Source of the DNA: Gemmata palustris
GTDB taxonomy: Bacteria > Planctomycetota > Planctomycetia > Gemmatales > Gemmataceae
Length of the DNA stretch: 64,000 nucleotides
Direction: 5' to 3'
NCBI RefSeq assembly: GCF_017939745.1
Contig: NZ_JAGKQQ010000001.1
Location: forward strand, 1,054,001-1,118,000
Part shown: piece by piece, positions 8,080 to 16,238 of the stretch
How the letters are laid out: each line of letters begins with the position of its first letter
How positions within the stretch are numbered: the first letter of the stretch is position 1
Translations under genes and position numbers: made by a program
Notes under the pieces: model-generated
The model's input: only the letters and a program-made list of their open reading frames with translations
Databases searched by the model: none
Told to the model about the DNA's origin: nothing

Positions 8080-9648
8080 TTACAGGGTCGGGCCGATGGA
8101 CCACGGGGCGAACTCCTCTTCGCCGACGCCGTTGAGTTCGCTCTTGGTCTTCTCGCCGCTCGCGACCGACAGCACCTTCTCAAAGATCTCTTGGCCCACG
8201 GCCTCCACCGACACGCCGGTGAGAACTTTGCCCGCGTCGATGTCCATGTCGCCGATCATGTGCGTGTAGAGCGGGGTGTTCGTGGCGACCTTAACGCACG
8301 GGGCAGGTTTGCACCCGAACACGCTTCCGCGCCCGGTCGTGAATACGCACACGTTCGCGCCGCCGGCCACGATGCCGGTCATGCTCACCGGGTCGTAGCC
8401 CGGCGTGTCCATCACCACGAACCCCTTCGCCGTGACCGGTTCCGCGTAGCGGTAGACGTCCACCATCGCGGTACCGCCGGCCTTCGCGATCGCGCCCAGC
8501 GACTTCTCGTAGATCGTCGTGAGGCCGCCTTCCTTGTTGCCGGGGCTGGGGTTGTTGTTGATCTCGGCCCCGAACATCGACGTGTACCACTCCCACCACT
8601 TGATGCGCTCGACCAGCTTCTCGCCGACCTCCTTCGATACGGCCCGGCGCGTGAGGATGTGCTCGGCCCCGTAGATTTCGGTCGTTTCGCCCAGAACGCT
8701 CGTGCCGCCCTGCTGAACCATCATGTCGCTGGCGACGCCCAGGGCCGGGTTCGCGGTCACGCCGCTGTTGCCATCCGAGCCCCCGCAGTTCGTGCCCAAA
8801 ATGAGGTGCTTGGCGGGGAGCTGCACGCGGCGCACGTCGTTCACGCGCGGCAGCATCTCCGCGACCGCCTGAACGCCCGCTTCGACGGTTTTGCCGATCC
8901 CGCCGCACTCCTGGATCGAGAGCGCGAGCGGCGTGCCCTTCTTACCGTCGAGCTGGAGCAGGTTCAGCTTCTCGTTTTCGATCAGGTGGGACGCCTGAAC
9001 GATTTCGCACCCCAGTCCAACGAGCAGGTACGCCGCGACGTTAGGGTGACGGGCGAAGCCCGCGAGCGTCCGGTCGAGTTGCTGGTGGTCCGGGCCGTCG
9101 AACTGCATCCCGCAGCCCTGCCGGTGAACGATCGCGATCACGCCGTCCACGTTCGGGTAGTCCTTCAGCAGCCCCAGCGACCGGACGCGGTCCGCGATGT
9201 ACTTGCTCGTACTGGCGGAGCAGTTCACGGTGCTGATGACCGCGAGGTAGTTGCGCGTGCCGTAGCGCTGGTGCGGAGCTTTACCCGCGCCGCGGTCGAA
9301 ACCCATGAACGTGCGGTACTCGGCCGGCGGTGGCAACGGGGCGGGGATCTGGCTCGCGAAGGCGTAGTCGCGCTCGAACGCGCCGGCGGTGACGTTGTGA
9401 ACGTGGACGTGCTCGCCCGGCGCCACGTTTCGGCCCGCGAACCCGATCACCTGACCGTACTTGTGAATCGGGTCGCCTTCTTTGATCGCCACGAGCGCGA
9501 ACTTATGGCCCATCCCGATCCCCTTGGGGAGCGTGAACGTACCGCCATCGAAAGCGAACGTGGTGCCGGACGGGATCGGCTTGCGAGCGACCGCGACGTT
9601 ATCTTGTGGGCGAAGGTGAACGGCGAAATCACTGATCGGAACGGCCAT
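8080..9648 (-). CDS. uxaA: Altronate/galactarate dehydratase family protein (UxaA-like)
   Basis: The 522-residue protein matches the UxaA/GarD hydro-lyase family in length (E. coli UxaA is about 495) and architecture: an N-terminal SAF domain (GTTFAFDGG, GHKFALVAI, GEHVHVHN) and a large C-terminal catalytic part with RNYLAVISTVNCSAST, VHRQGCG, LGLGCE-like GLGCEIVQA, LGTNCGGSDG, NPSPGNKEGGLT and a conserved GCKPAPCVKVATNT ending. These enzymes dehydrate D-altronate or galactarate with a metal (Fe or Mg) in hexuronate breakdown. SDR and UxaE genes at 55-57 kb could act in the same route. Altronate is the natural first guess, but the sugar acid is not fixed by sequence. ATG 9648 puts the SAF domain at the N-terminus. 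Confidence 0.85.
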   Translation of the reverse strand: MAVPISDFAVHLRPQDNVAVARKPIPSGTTFAFDGGTFTLPKGIGMGHKFALVAIKEGDPIHKYGQVIGFAGRNVAPGEHVHVHNVTAGAFERDYAFASQIPAPLPPPAEYRTFMGFDRGAGKAPHQRYGTRNYLAVISTVNCSASTSKYIADRVRSLGLLKDYPNVDGVIAIVHRQGCGMQFDGPDHQQLDRTLAGFARHPNVAAYLLVGLGCEIVQASHLIENEKLNLLQLDGKKGTPLALSIQECGGIGKTVEAGVQAVAEMLPRVNDVRRVQLPAKHLILGTNCGGSDGNSGVTANPALGVASDMMVQQGGTSVLGETTEIYGAEHILTRRAVSKEVGEKLVERIKWWEWYTSMFGAEINNNPSPGNKEGGLTTIYEKSLGAIAKAGGTAMVDVYRYAEPVTAKGFVVMDTPGYDPVSMTGIVAGGANVCVFTTGRGSVFGCKPAPCVKVATNTPLYTHMIGDMDIDAGKVLTGVSVEAVGQEIFEKVLSVASGEKTKSELNGVGEEEFAPWSIGPTL

Positions 9649-10013
9649 TTCCGGCTCCAGGGGGGAGAACGTCCGGGAACATTCTCGAATGGTGTGTGAG
9701 TTCAACTTAGCGGTTCGCGAGCGGGTGTGTAAATGGAACCGCGGGGCGATTCCAGCTCAGGTTCCCGCGGTGGGGCATCTACCCGTTGTGTCGGGACTAA
9801 CGGTTGTAGCGCTCGCCCGGCGGCGAAAAGAAAACAGTGACACCCGAGCGGGAGGGGGCGCGTTGCGATAAGGCGGACGGGGGGTAGAATATCAAAACTC
9901 CGTAACCCCCACCGTGTCCGATCTCGGCGCGTCTTTCTATCTTGACGGCCAACACGGGGTTAGTTGTCATGGGCGCATTATCAATCGGCCGCGGGTCGCG
10001 GAAAGGTCGGGCG
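9649..10013. other. Divergent intergenic region
   Basis: This 365-bp gap separates the dehydratase (minus strand) and a small membrane protein gene (plus strand), so it should hold both promoters. No confident -35/-10 pair was found. A run of G followed by TAGAATATCAAAACTCCG (9887-9907) resembles a stretch at 3620-3645. There is no ORF I would support. Confidence 0.4.
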
Positions 10014-10199
10014 ATGGACAAGGCACTCTGCTTTGGGGCACTTGGTGTTGGTGCCCTCATGCTGTTGGTGTTCCTGCTCGATCTTGTCGCCAAGGTTCCG
10101 TTCGGCGGCGGGCCGTTCGTCATCGTCGATATTTTCGGCCTCATCGCGTCCGGGGTCGTGGTCTACCTCGGGTGGAACGCCGCACGCGATTTGAAATAG
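10014..10199 (+). CDS. Small two-helix membrane protein
   Basis: A 61-residue protein made almost wholly of two hydrophobic segments: FGALGVGALMLLVFLLDLVA and FVIVDIFGLIASGVVVYLGW, joined by KVPFGGGP, with a short C-terminal NAARDLK. Position 10014 has an upstream GAAAGG (Shine-Dalgarno-like). Longer in-frame starts exist from 9942, but the added residues look non-coding. Small proteins of this type recur in planctomycete genomes without known function. It is followed by a terminator hairpin, so it is probably transcribed alone. Confidence 0.65.
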   Translation: MDKALCFGALGVGALMLLVFLLDLVAKVPFGGGPFVIVDIFGLIASGVVVYLGWNAARDLK

Positions 10200-10230
10200 C
10201 CGGACCGCCGACGGGTTGGAGTTAAGGCCT

Positions 10231-10275
10231 AACAGGAAGAGAGCGCGAGTGGCTCTGCTTCCTGTTTCGTTTTTA
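10231..10275 (+). terminator. Intrinsic terminator, possibly bidirectional
   Basis: A stem of AACAGGAAG and CTTCCTGTT, with AGAGC/GCTCT pairing inside, is followed by TCGTTTTTA. It ends the small membrane gene on the plus strand and sits directly at the 3' end of the cobA-hemD gene on the minus strand. Confidence 0.75.
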
Positions 10276-11823
10276 CCGCTTGCCTTCCGCGAGCGCCAGT
10301 TCCACAACCGCTTGAATCAACCCGTCTTCGGTGAAAATTTTCGCCTCGGCCGCGACCGGGAGCCTCAGTTCGCGGATCGCGTTGCCGGTTTCCGGGCTGA
10401 TCGCGACGAGATGGATTTCGCCGCGCTCGACCCGCCCGCGAATCGTTTCGTCGAAGCTGTTAATCACCCCCCGCGCGATGTTGGAGCTGGGCAGCGTGAT
10501 GTATCGAATTTCTCCCCGCCGTAGTGCGTCGAGAACGGTCGTACTGGGTGCGGTCACGTCCACCTGATCGTACACAGCGATCTGGTCCACGGTCGCGACT
10601 TTCGCGAGTTCGTCACGCAACAGTTCGCGCCCGCGGTTGGCTCGCGCGAGCAGCACCCGCTGACCGGCAACGTGCGGCTTCAGTGCTTCGACCAGCCCTT
10701 CGGACGAAAAACTGGCCGGCGGGACGAGGTCGGCACGCAGCCGGTATTCGCGGAGCGCGTCGGCGGTTTTTGGGCCGATCGCTGCGAGTTTCACATGACC
10801 CCAGTCTCGCAGGTCGCGCCCGAGCGCGTCCAACCGCCGCAGGAGCGCGTGGACCCCGTTCGCGCTGGTGAAGACGAGCCAGTCCCATTCCCCGCGCCGG
10901 AGCTGCTCCAGTCCCCGATCAATAGGAGCAGCGTCCGCGCGGGCGCGGATCTCGACGGCGGGCATGCGCGAAACGACCGCGCCGAGGTGCTCGAGCTTCC
11001 GCACCATTCCCCCGGCCTGGTGCGTGGGCCGCGTGACCAGTACCCGGTGCCCGAACAGCGGCCGGGCCTCGAACCACGGGTGGTCCGCGCGGTGGGCGAC
11101 GGTTTCGCCGATGAGGATGAGGCCCGGCGCCTCCAGTCCCGCGTGCCGCCGGGCTTCTTCGAGGGCGCCCAGCGTCGCGTACACCGATCTCTGTTCGCCG
11201 AGTGACGCGCGCTCGACGATCGCCGCGGGCGTATCGGGAGCTTTCCCGTATTTGAGTAACTCCCCGACGATCACCGGGAGCCGGGCGATCCCCATGTAGA
11301 TCGCGAGCGTCCCGGGGAACGCGGCGAGGGCCTTCCAATCGAGCTTGTTGCCGGGCTTGTTGGGCAACTCGTGCCCGGTGACGAGGGCGATACTGCTCGC
11401 GTACATCCGGTGCGTGAGCGGGATCTCCAGGTACGCGCCGGCGGCGAGCGCCGCGGTGATGCCGGGCACGATCTCGTAAGCGAGCCCCGCGGCGCGGAGC
11501 GCTTCGGCTTCTTCCCCCCCGCGCCCGAAGATGAGCGGGTCGCCGCCCTTGAGCCGCACGACGGTCCGGCCCGCGCTCGCGGTCTCGATGAGTTTCTTGT
11601 GGATGTGCGGGTACTTGTCCGGGTGGCTCCCGGGGAGGTCGCGCACGCAGATGCGCTCCGCGTGCGCCGGCGCGAGGTCGAGCAAGCGCTCGGGAACGAG
11701 CTGGTCGTAGAGCACGAGGTCGGCGCGCCCCAGCACCTCGGCCCCGCGGACGGTGAGTAGTCCGGGGCTGCCGGGGCCGGCGCCGACGAGAAACACGAAC
11801 GGGTTCGCAGGGTCTTGGGTCAT
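10273..11823 (-). CDS. cobA-hemD: Fused uroporphyrinogen-III C-methyltransferase / uroporphyrinogen-III synthase
   Basis: The protein has 516 residues. Residues 1 to about 250 are SUMT (CobA): VGAGPGSPGLLTVRGAE, the Leu-Tyr-Asp stretch LVLYDQLV, RLKGGDPLIFGRGGEE, and VPGITAALAAGAYLEIPLTH; this domain methylates uroporphyrinogen III to precorrin-2 using S-adenosylmethionine. Residues about 255-516 are HemD, cyclising hydroxymethylbilane to uroporphyrinogen III, with VLVTRPTHQAGGM, DWLVFTSANGVHALLRRL, AIGPKTADALRE and a late TLPSSNIARGVI. Such fusions are known in many bacteria and link haem to sirohaem/cobalamin synthesis. The ATG at 11823 places the GAGPGSP loop near the N-terminus. tatC starts upstream with a 53-bp gap, so the two may be cotranscribed. 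Confidence 0.93.
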   Translation of the reverse strand: MTQDPANPFVFLVGAGPGSPGLLTVRGAEVLGRADLVLYDQLVPERLLDLAPAHAERICVRDLPGSHPDKYPHIHKKLIETASAGRTVVRLKGGDPLIFGRGGEEAEALRAAGLAYEIVPGITAALAAGAYLEIPLTHRMYASSIALVTGHELPNKPGNKLDWKALAAFPGTLAIYMGIARLPVIVGELLKYGKAPDTPAAIVERASLGEQRSVYATLGALEEARRHAGLEAPGLILIGETVAHRADHPWFEARPLFGHRVLVTRPTHQAGGMVRKLEHLGAVVSRMPAVEIRARADAAPIDRGLEQLRRGEWDWLVFTSANGVHALLRRLDALGRDLRDWGHVKLAAIGPKTADALREYRLRADLVPPASFSSEGLVEALKPHVAGQRVLLARANRGRELLRDELAKVATVDQIAVYDQVDVTAPSTTVLDALRRGEIRYITLPSSNIARGVINSFDETIRGRVERGEIHLVAISPETGNAIRELRLPVAAEAKIFTEDGLIQAVVELALAEGKR

Positions 11824-11876
11824 AGCGCTCAGAAGGCGGTCGGGGACGTGTCGCCCCCGTCGCTCTCCGCCTTCGA

Positions 11877-13064
11877 TTACACGGCCACTTCCTCGGCCGC
11901 TTCGGACTCGGTGTCTTCGCTCGGGTCGAAGCCGGGGAACTGGTGACAGATGAGGATGCCCACCATGTACAGCCCGAACATCGGTACGAACAGGTAGAGC
12001 ATCGTGATGACGTCGGGCGTGGGCGTGATGATCGCGGCGAAGAACGCGATGATGATGCACGCGTACCGCCACTTGGTGAGGTAGTCCTCGGCGCTAAAGA
12101 TCCCGATCCGGTTCAGGAACACCATCACGAGCGGGGTCTGGAACGAGACCCCGAACACCAGCGGCAGAATGATCGCGAGGCTGAGCCACTCGTTGAGGCG
12201 AATGTCCGGGTCGAACCCGAGCACCTCGTTGAACATCAACAGCGCTTTGACCGCCCCGGGCAAGACGATGAACTGGCAGAGCACCACGCCGGCGATGAAG
12301 AGCAGCACACTCGGCCCGAAGAAGAGGTACGCGTACCGCTTCTCGTGCGGGTACAACCCGGCCCCGACGAACGCCCAGAACTGGTACAAGATGAACGGGC
12401 ACGCGAGCACGACCCCGCACAGCATTTGGACCTTAAAGTACACCACGAACGCTTCTTGGGCGCTCAGCGTGGTGAGGTACTGTTTACTCTCGATCAGCGC
12501 TTGCCCCGTGTCGCTGAGCGAGCTGATCTCGGCGGGGTACACCTGAAGCACGAGCGACACTTCGTCGGGCGTGCCGGACTTGGCCGGTCCGAAAGCCGCT
12601 TCTAGCTGTTTCACCTTGAACGTCGTGCGCAGGTCGGCAGGCGCGCCGAGGTAACTCTCTCTCTCTTCCGATGTCAGCGCCGTCAGGTTGTTATCGTTAT
12701 CCTTCAGCTTTTGCCGAATGCGCGCAATTTCGGTCGGCTCGCCCTTGGTGATTTTTGCCAGCTTCTCGTCGGCGATCTTCATCGCCCGTCGGTAGTAGAA
12801 GTCGCGCGTCTGGGACTCGACCGGTTCGGTAATCACCTTGAGCATCGGTTTGCCGATGCCGACCTTCGGGTTCCCGATCGAGCCCCCGATGGCGTCCAGG
12901 ATGAAGCCCAGAACCAAGAACACCAGCAGCCACTTTAGCGCGTTGAGCATCCGGTACCGAAGTTCCTCGATGTGCTCGCCCAGGGACATCCGGGTGTCCT
13001 TGAACATGTCATCGGGGTACTCGTCGTACTTTTTCGCGAGCGTTTGAATCGCTTTGGTGGGCAT
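11877..13064 (-). CDS. tatC: Sec-independent protein translocase TatC with enlarged first periplasmic loop
   Basis: TatC is the Tat-translocon subunit that recognises twin-arginine signal peptides. The usual markers are present: HIEELRYRMLNALKWLLVFL at the first helix, YQFWAFVGAGLYPHEKR (with the conserved Glu), FGVSFQTPLVMVFLNRIGI, and the TPTPDVITM segment. At 395 residues it is about 140 longer than E. coli TatC. The extra length is between helix 1 and helix 2 (roughly residues 62-205): a charged, Lys/Glu-rich segment (FYYRRAMKIADEKLAKITKG). TatA/TatB are not in the window. ATG 13064 gives a short N-terminus before helix 1; the upstream frame runs into the IS. Tat-signal proteins in this window are its expected substrates. 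Confidence 0.93.
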   Translation of the reverse strand: MPTKAIQTLAKKYDEYPDDMFKDTRMSLGEHIEELRYRMLNALKWLLVFLVLGFILDAIGGSIGNPKVGIGKPMLKVITEPVESQTRDFYYRRAMKIADEKLAKITKGEPTEIARIRQKLKDNDNNLTALTSEERESYLGAPADLRTTFKVKQLEAAFGPAKSGTPDEVSLVLQVYPAEISSLSDTGQALIESKQYLTTLSAQEAFVVYFKVQMLCGVVLACPFILYQFWAFVGAGLYPHEKRYAYLFFGPSVLLFIAGVVLCQFIVLPGAVKALLMFNEVLGFDPDIRLNEWLSLAIILPLVFGVSFQTPLVMVFLNRIGIFSAEDYLTKWRYACIIIAFFAAIITPTPDVITMLYLFVPMFGLYMVGILICHQFPGFDPSEDTESEAAEEVAV

Positions 13065-13264
13065 GACGCCGAACCCCGCGCTGGGGATAACCCAACCCGA
13101 GGCGAAGGTGCCCGACCGGTTGGCAAAAGTGGGTGAATGCGGAAGGTCACGGATCATCGTATGGAGCGCGGCACGAGTACACAAGACGGGTGTCCCTGTA
13201 GATTTTGGCAGGCGGTAGTGGTTAGGCTGTTGGTCCTTGCACTTTTTGACTCTGGGAGGCACGG

Positions 13265-13534
13265 ATGCCGACGCTAACCATCGAGTACCAGACCGACGCG
13301 GAACGACTGATTTTGGAGCAGGCGCTGGCGTTTTTCGCTCAGATGCGACACGTCGGTGCCACCGCTCCCGATGGTACGGTACTGGCCGCTTGTGAACGAG
13401 TCGCCCTCGACTCCGGACGCGAACTCGTCCGCGACACGTTGGCTTCCGCCGTCCAGAGTCGCGCCGACACCACCGATGCTTCCCAAAAAAGTCGGGCAGC
13501 AGGCTCAAAGGACGACGCCCCCGCTGGCTCTTGA
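13265..13534 (+). CDS. ISKra4 transposase, upstream frame (OrfA)
   Basis: An 89-residue N-terminal portion beginning MPTLTIEYQTDAERLILEQA, typical of the start of ISKra4 transposases. It runs past the run of six A at 13485-13490 and then ends at a TGA. A -1 slip on A_AAA_G there would continue into the second frame, which is open back to 13483 and has the family-like residues KKSGSRLKGRRPRWLLTALG. The tail after the slip site in this frame (QKSRAAGSKDDAPAGS) would then be the non-shifted product only. Confidence 0.8.
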   Translation: MPTLTIEYQTDAERLILEQALAFFAQMRHVGATAPDGTVLAACERVALDSGRELVRDTLASAVQSRADTTDASQKSRAAGSKDDAPAGS

Positions 13535-14568
13535 CGGCACTCGGGCGCATCCGCCTCCGCCGTCAGTACGCCATCCGCGCCGATGGCGGAGCGTTCCCGG
13601 CCGATGCCGTTCTGGGAGCCGAGGGGTATGTAACGACCGCCGCACAGCGGATGGCGGTTCTGGCCGGTGCGAGGGATTCCTTTGCGCGTGCGGAAGTAAC
13701 GCTGCGTGAGTTGGCCGGTTGGGAGTTAGACGACGAGGTGATTCGCCAACTCACACACGCCGCCGCGAAGAGTCTGAGGGCCTCCCGCGAGCATCGCGCC
13801 GACGCCGAACGATTCGCAACGGCCGGGGGAGTCGTCGAGGTGCAAATCGACGCCGGGAAGGTGAACACCACGACCGGATGGCGGGACATCAAGTTGGGCG
13901 TGGTTTGCAAGCGAGAGCGGGGGAAGTCCGCGACGCCCGAAAAGTGGAGCGACCGCGTGTTGCCGCCCCCAACGATTCGGACCGTGGTGGCCAACGTCGA
14001 GGGCGCGAGCATTTTCGCGGAGCGCGTGCGAGCGGAGGCGGATCGCCTGAAGGTGACCACCGCCAGCGACGTGACGGTATTGGGTGACGGCGCGGAGTGG
14101 ATCTGGAATCTGGCGGCCGATGTGTTGCCCCAGGCCGCCGGTGTATTGGACGTGTATCACGCGATCGAGCACATCGGGACTGCGGTGAAGGCGATCTGGG
14201 GTGAGACGGCGGAGGCGACCGCTCGTCGGCAGAGCGCCTTGTTGGCCGTGGTGACGGATGGGAAAGCCGGGATCGAGCGGTGGATCGCCGATACGTTCGG
14301 CGCGTTGCCGTCGGAATCCAACGGAGACGTGTTGCGGGCGTTGGCGCGTTACCTCGGCTCGCACCCGACGCGGTTGGGCTACGCGCAACGGCTGGCAAAT
14401 GGTCGGAGTATCGGCAGCGGGTTAATCGAGGGTTCGGTGAAGCAGTTGGTGAATCGCCGGATGAAACTAACCGGCGCGCGGTGGCGCGTGGAACACGTCG
14501 GGCCGCTGGTGGAACTGGCGGCCGTCATCGAGACCCCAGACTGGCACGACTTCTGGACCGCCGCTTGA
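13531..14568 (+). CDS. ISKra4 transposase, downstream frame (OrfB), catalytic domain
   Basis: The 345-residue frame carries a DDE-type catalytic core: Asp in VEVQIDAGKVNTTTGW, Asp in VTVLGDGAEWIWNLA, and Glu in GSGLIEGSVKQLVNRRMK. Its TTG at 13531 overlaps the OrfA stop. The same frame is open upstream to 13483 at the six-A run, so the real product is most likely a frameshift fusion with OrfA. No internal damage is seen, so the transposase appears functional. Confidence 0.88.
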   Translation: MTALGRIRLRRQYAIRADGGAFPADAVLGAEGYVTTAAQRMAVLAGARDSFARAEVTLRELAGWELDDEVIRQLTHAAAKSLRASREHRADAERFATAGGVVEVQIDAGKVNTTTGWRDIKLGVVCKRERGKSATPEKWSDRVLPPPTIRTVVANVEGASIFAERVRAEADRLKVTTASDVTVLGDGAEWIWNLAADVLPQAAGVLDVYHAIEHIGTAVKAIWGETAEATARRQSALLAVVTDGKAGIERWIADTFGALPSESNGDVLRALARYLGSHPTRLGYAQRLANGRSIGSGLIEGSVKQLVNRRMKLTGARWRVEHVGPLVELAAVIETPDWHDFWTAA

Positions 14569-14785
14569 GCGTTGCCAAAATCTACAGGGACACCCCACAA
14601 GACGGGCTTGAAAGGGCGCGAATGAAGATGGGGAAGGTGCGCTGGGTAACCGGCGCGAGTCGTTCCGGTCGCGCGGGCGCTGTGCGGTACCGTGGGGGGC
14701 GGGGCGCGACCACGGAGTAGAGTGGCTATGGACCCGGGTGCGATAATGCTCTTGCGAACGGATTCGTGCGTTCCAGGAGCTTCTC

Positions 14786-15019
14786 ATGCGCCGGCGCTTA
14801 CTCGTGTTGTCACTGATCGCGTTGGCCGGCTGTAACCGGTTCTCGGGACCACGGGAAACCCGTCAGTTGGACCGCGCCGACGGGCGCGCGCCAGACGGTA
14901 CCCGTTACTCGATCGAAGAACAAAAGGTTCGCGGCCGCGAACGGCTCTCGATCTCGGAAGATGACTTCCGCATCGGGCCGAAGGGTTACATTGATCGCCC
15001 CAGCCCTATCGGGCGCTAA
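14786..15019 (+). CDS. Small lipoprotein
   Basis: This 77-residue protein begins MRRRLLVLSLIALAGCNRFS, a type II signal peptide with the lipobox LAGC; the mature protein would be anchored by Cys16. The remainder is polar with no recognisable domain (RYSIEEQKVRGRERLSISED). The upstream GGAGCTT at about 14776 is a plausible ribosome binding site. The next gene, an ADP-ribosylglycohydrolase, starts 22 bp downstream, so the two may form a pair. Function unknown. Confidence 0.6.
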   Translation: MRRRLLVLSLIALAGCNRFSGPRETRQLDRADGRAPDGTRYSIEEQKVRGRERLSISEDDFRIGPKGYIDRPSPIGR

Positions 15020-15041
15020 CCGGCGCTGGTAGAATTGCCGC

Positions 15042-16118
15042 ATGCCCCCCGACCGCGACGCAATTACCGGTTCCATGCTCGGACTCGCGGTCGGCGACGC
15101 GCTGGGCTTGCCGTGCGAGAACTTGTCTCCCCGGCGCGCGAAGAAGCTGTTTCCGCACCTCGATCGTTACCAATTTTTCTTTCGCCGCGGGTTGTTCTCC
15201 GACGACACCGAGCACGCCTGTCTAACCGGCCAGGCGCTGCTCGTTTCCGGCGGCGACGCAGCGGAATTTCAGCACGACCTCGCGCGCCGACTTCGCTGGT
15301 GGTCTGCGGGGGTTCCTGCGGGGACCGGGCGCGCCACGATCCGCGCGTGCGCGAAGCTGTGGCTCGGCTGGTCGCCTGAGCACAGCGGCGTGTTTTCCGC
15401 CGGTAACGGCCCCGCGATGCGCGCGCCGATTCTGGGCCTCTGTTTCGGCTCCGATCCTGCGCGATTGAAGCACTTCGCGCGCATTTCCACTCGCCTCACA
15501 CACACTGATCCCAAAGCCGAAGTTGGCGCACTTGCGGTCGCGTGGGCGGCTCATCGTGCGGCCGAAACGCGAACGGGCACTTTGCCAGAACCTGCGCAAT
15601 TCTTAGCGGAACTCCGCGAACTACTCGGTACCGAGCCGGCCTCGGGGCCGTTACTCGAGACGCTCGAAGGTGCGGTGAAGAGCCTGCTTTTAGAGCGAAC
15701 CACAGAAGAGTTCGCGCTCGATCTCGGATTAAAGCGCGGCGCCACCGGCTACATGTACCACACGGTTCCGGTATCGCTGTACGCGTGGCTGCGGTACCCA
15801 GATAATTTCCGCACGGCGGTTCAGTCAGCGATCCGATGCGGCGGGGACACGGACACGGTTGCGGCGATTGCCGGCGCGCTCGTCGGCGCGCGAGTCGGCA
15901 AAGCGGGCATCCCGGCGGAGTGGCTCCGCGGTGCGATTGATTGGCCGCGCTCGGTGCGCTGGGTGGAGAAACTCGCCGGGCGCGTCGCCGAGGGAGCGTG
16001 GCTGAGTGCGCCCCAATGCGCCGAACCGCTCGCCGTGTGGGTGCTACCGGCGCGGAACGCGGCGTTCTTCGCGTGGGTACTCGTTCACGCCGCCCGACGA
16101 CTGCTCCCCCCGTATTGA
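15042..16118 (+). CDS. ADP-ribosylglycohydrolase family protein
   Basis: The family (ARH/DraG) removes ADP-ribose from proteins or small molecules using two Mg ions. Motifs visible: GSMLGLAVGDALGLPCE at the N-terminus, SDDTEHACLTGQALL for the metal-binding acidic triad, and CGGDTDTVAAIAGALVGAR near the C-terminus. The 358-residue length fits. The typical ARH substrate (ADP-ribosyl-Arg, -Ser or -DNA) cannot be told from this alone. No DarT or ADP-ribosyltransferase gene is adjacent, so it is unlikely to be part of a toxin-antitoxin pair here. The start ATG 15042 follows GGTAGAATTGCC, a weak ribosome site. Confidence 0.88.
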   Translation: MPPDRDAITGSMLGLAVGDALGLPCENLSPRRAKKLFPHLDRYQFFFRRGLFSDDTEHACLTGQALLVSGGDAAEFQHDLARRLRWWSAGVPAGTGRATIRACAKLWLGWSPEHSGVFSAGNGPAMRAPILGLCFGSDPARLKHFARISTRLTHTDPKAEVGALAVAWAAHRAAETRTGTLPEPAQFLAELRELLGTEPASGPLLETLEGAVKSLLLERTTEEFALDLGLKRGATGYMYHTVPVSLYAWLRYPDNFRTAVQSAIRCGGDTDTVAAIAGALVGARVGKAGIPAEWLRGAIDWPRSVRWVEKLAGRVAEGAWLSAPQCAEPLAVWVLPARNAAFFAWVLVHAARRLLPPY

Positions 16119-16238
16119 CCGGCCGGTTCGGTCGCTCGGGAGAAATGTGGCCCGGACAAGGATTTCGTTGCCTTCTTACAGTGCGGCGCGCACCATGAGC
16201 GTATCCGCTGCACGTCACTCGTTAGCCGGAGGTCCGTC

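Larger units (their letters stand above)
13188..14595 (+). mobile_element. Complete ISKra4-family insertion sequence
   Basis: A 1408-bp element is bounded by 23-bp perfect terminal inverted repeats beginning GGGTGTCCCTGTAGATTTTG, with the inner ends at 13210 and 14573. An exact 8-bp target duplication CACAAGAC lies at 13180-13187 and 14596-14603. It contains two overlapping frames encoding an ISKra4-like transposase. Perfect ends and duplication point to a recent insertion. It sits 124 bp upstream of the tatC start. Confidence 0.93.

Noticed and set aside
15042-16118. DarG/macrodomain-type antitoxin
   Set aside because: The motifs fit ADP-ribosylglycohydrolase, and no ADP-ribosyltransferase toxin lies next to it.
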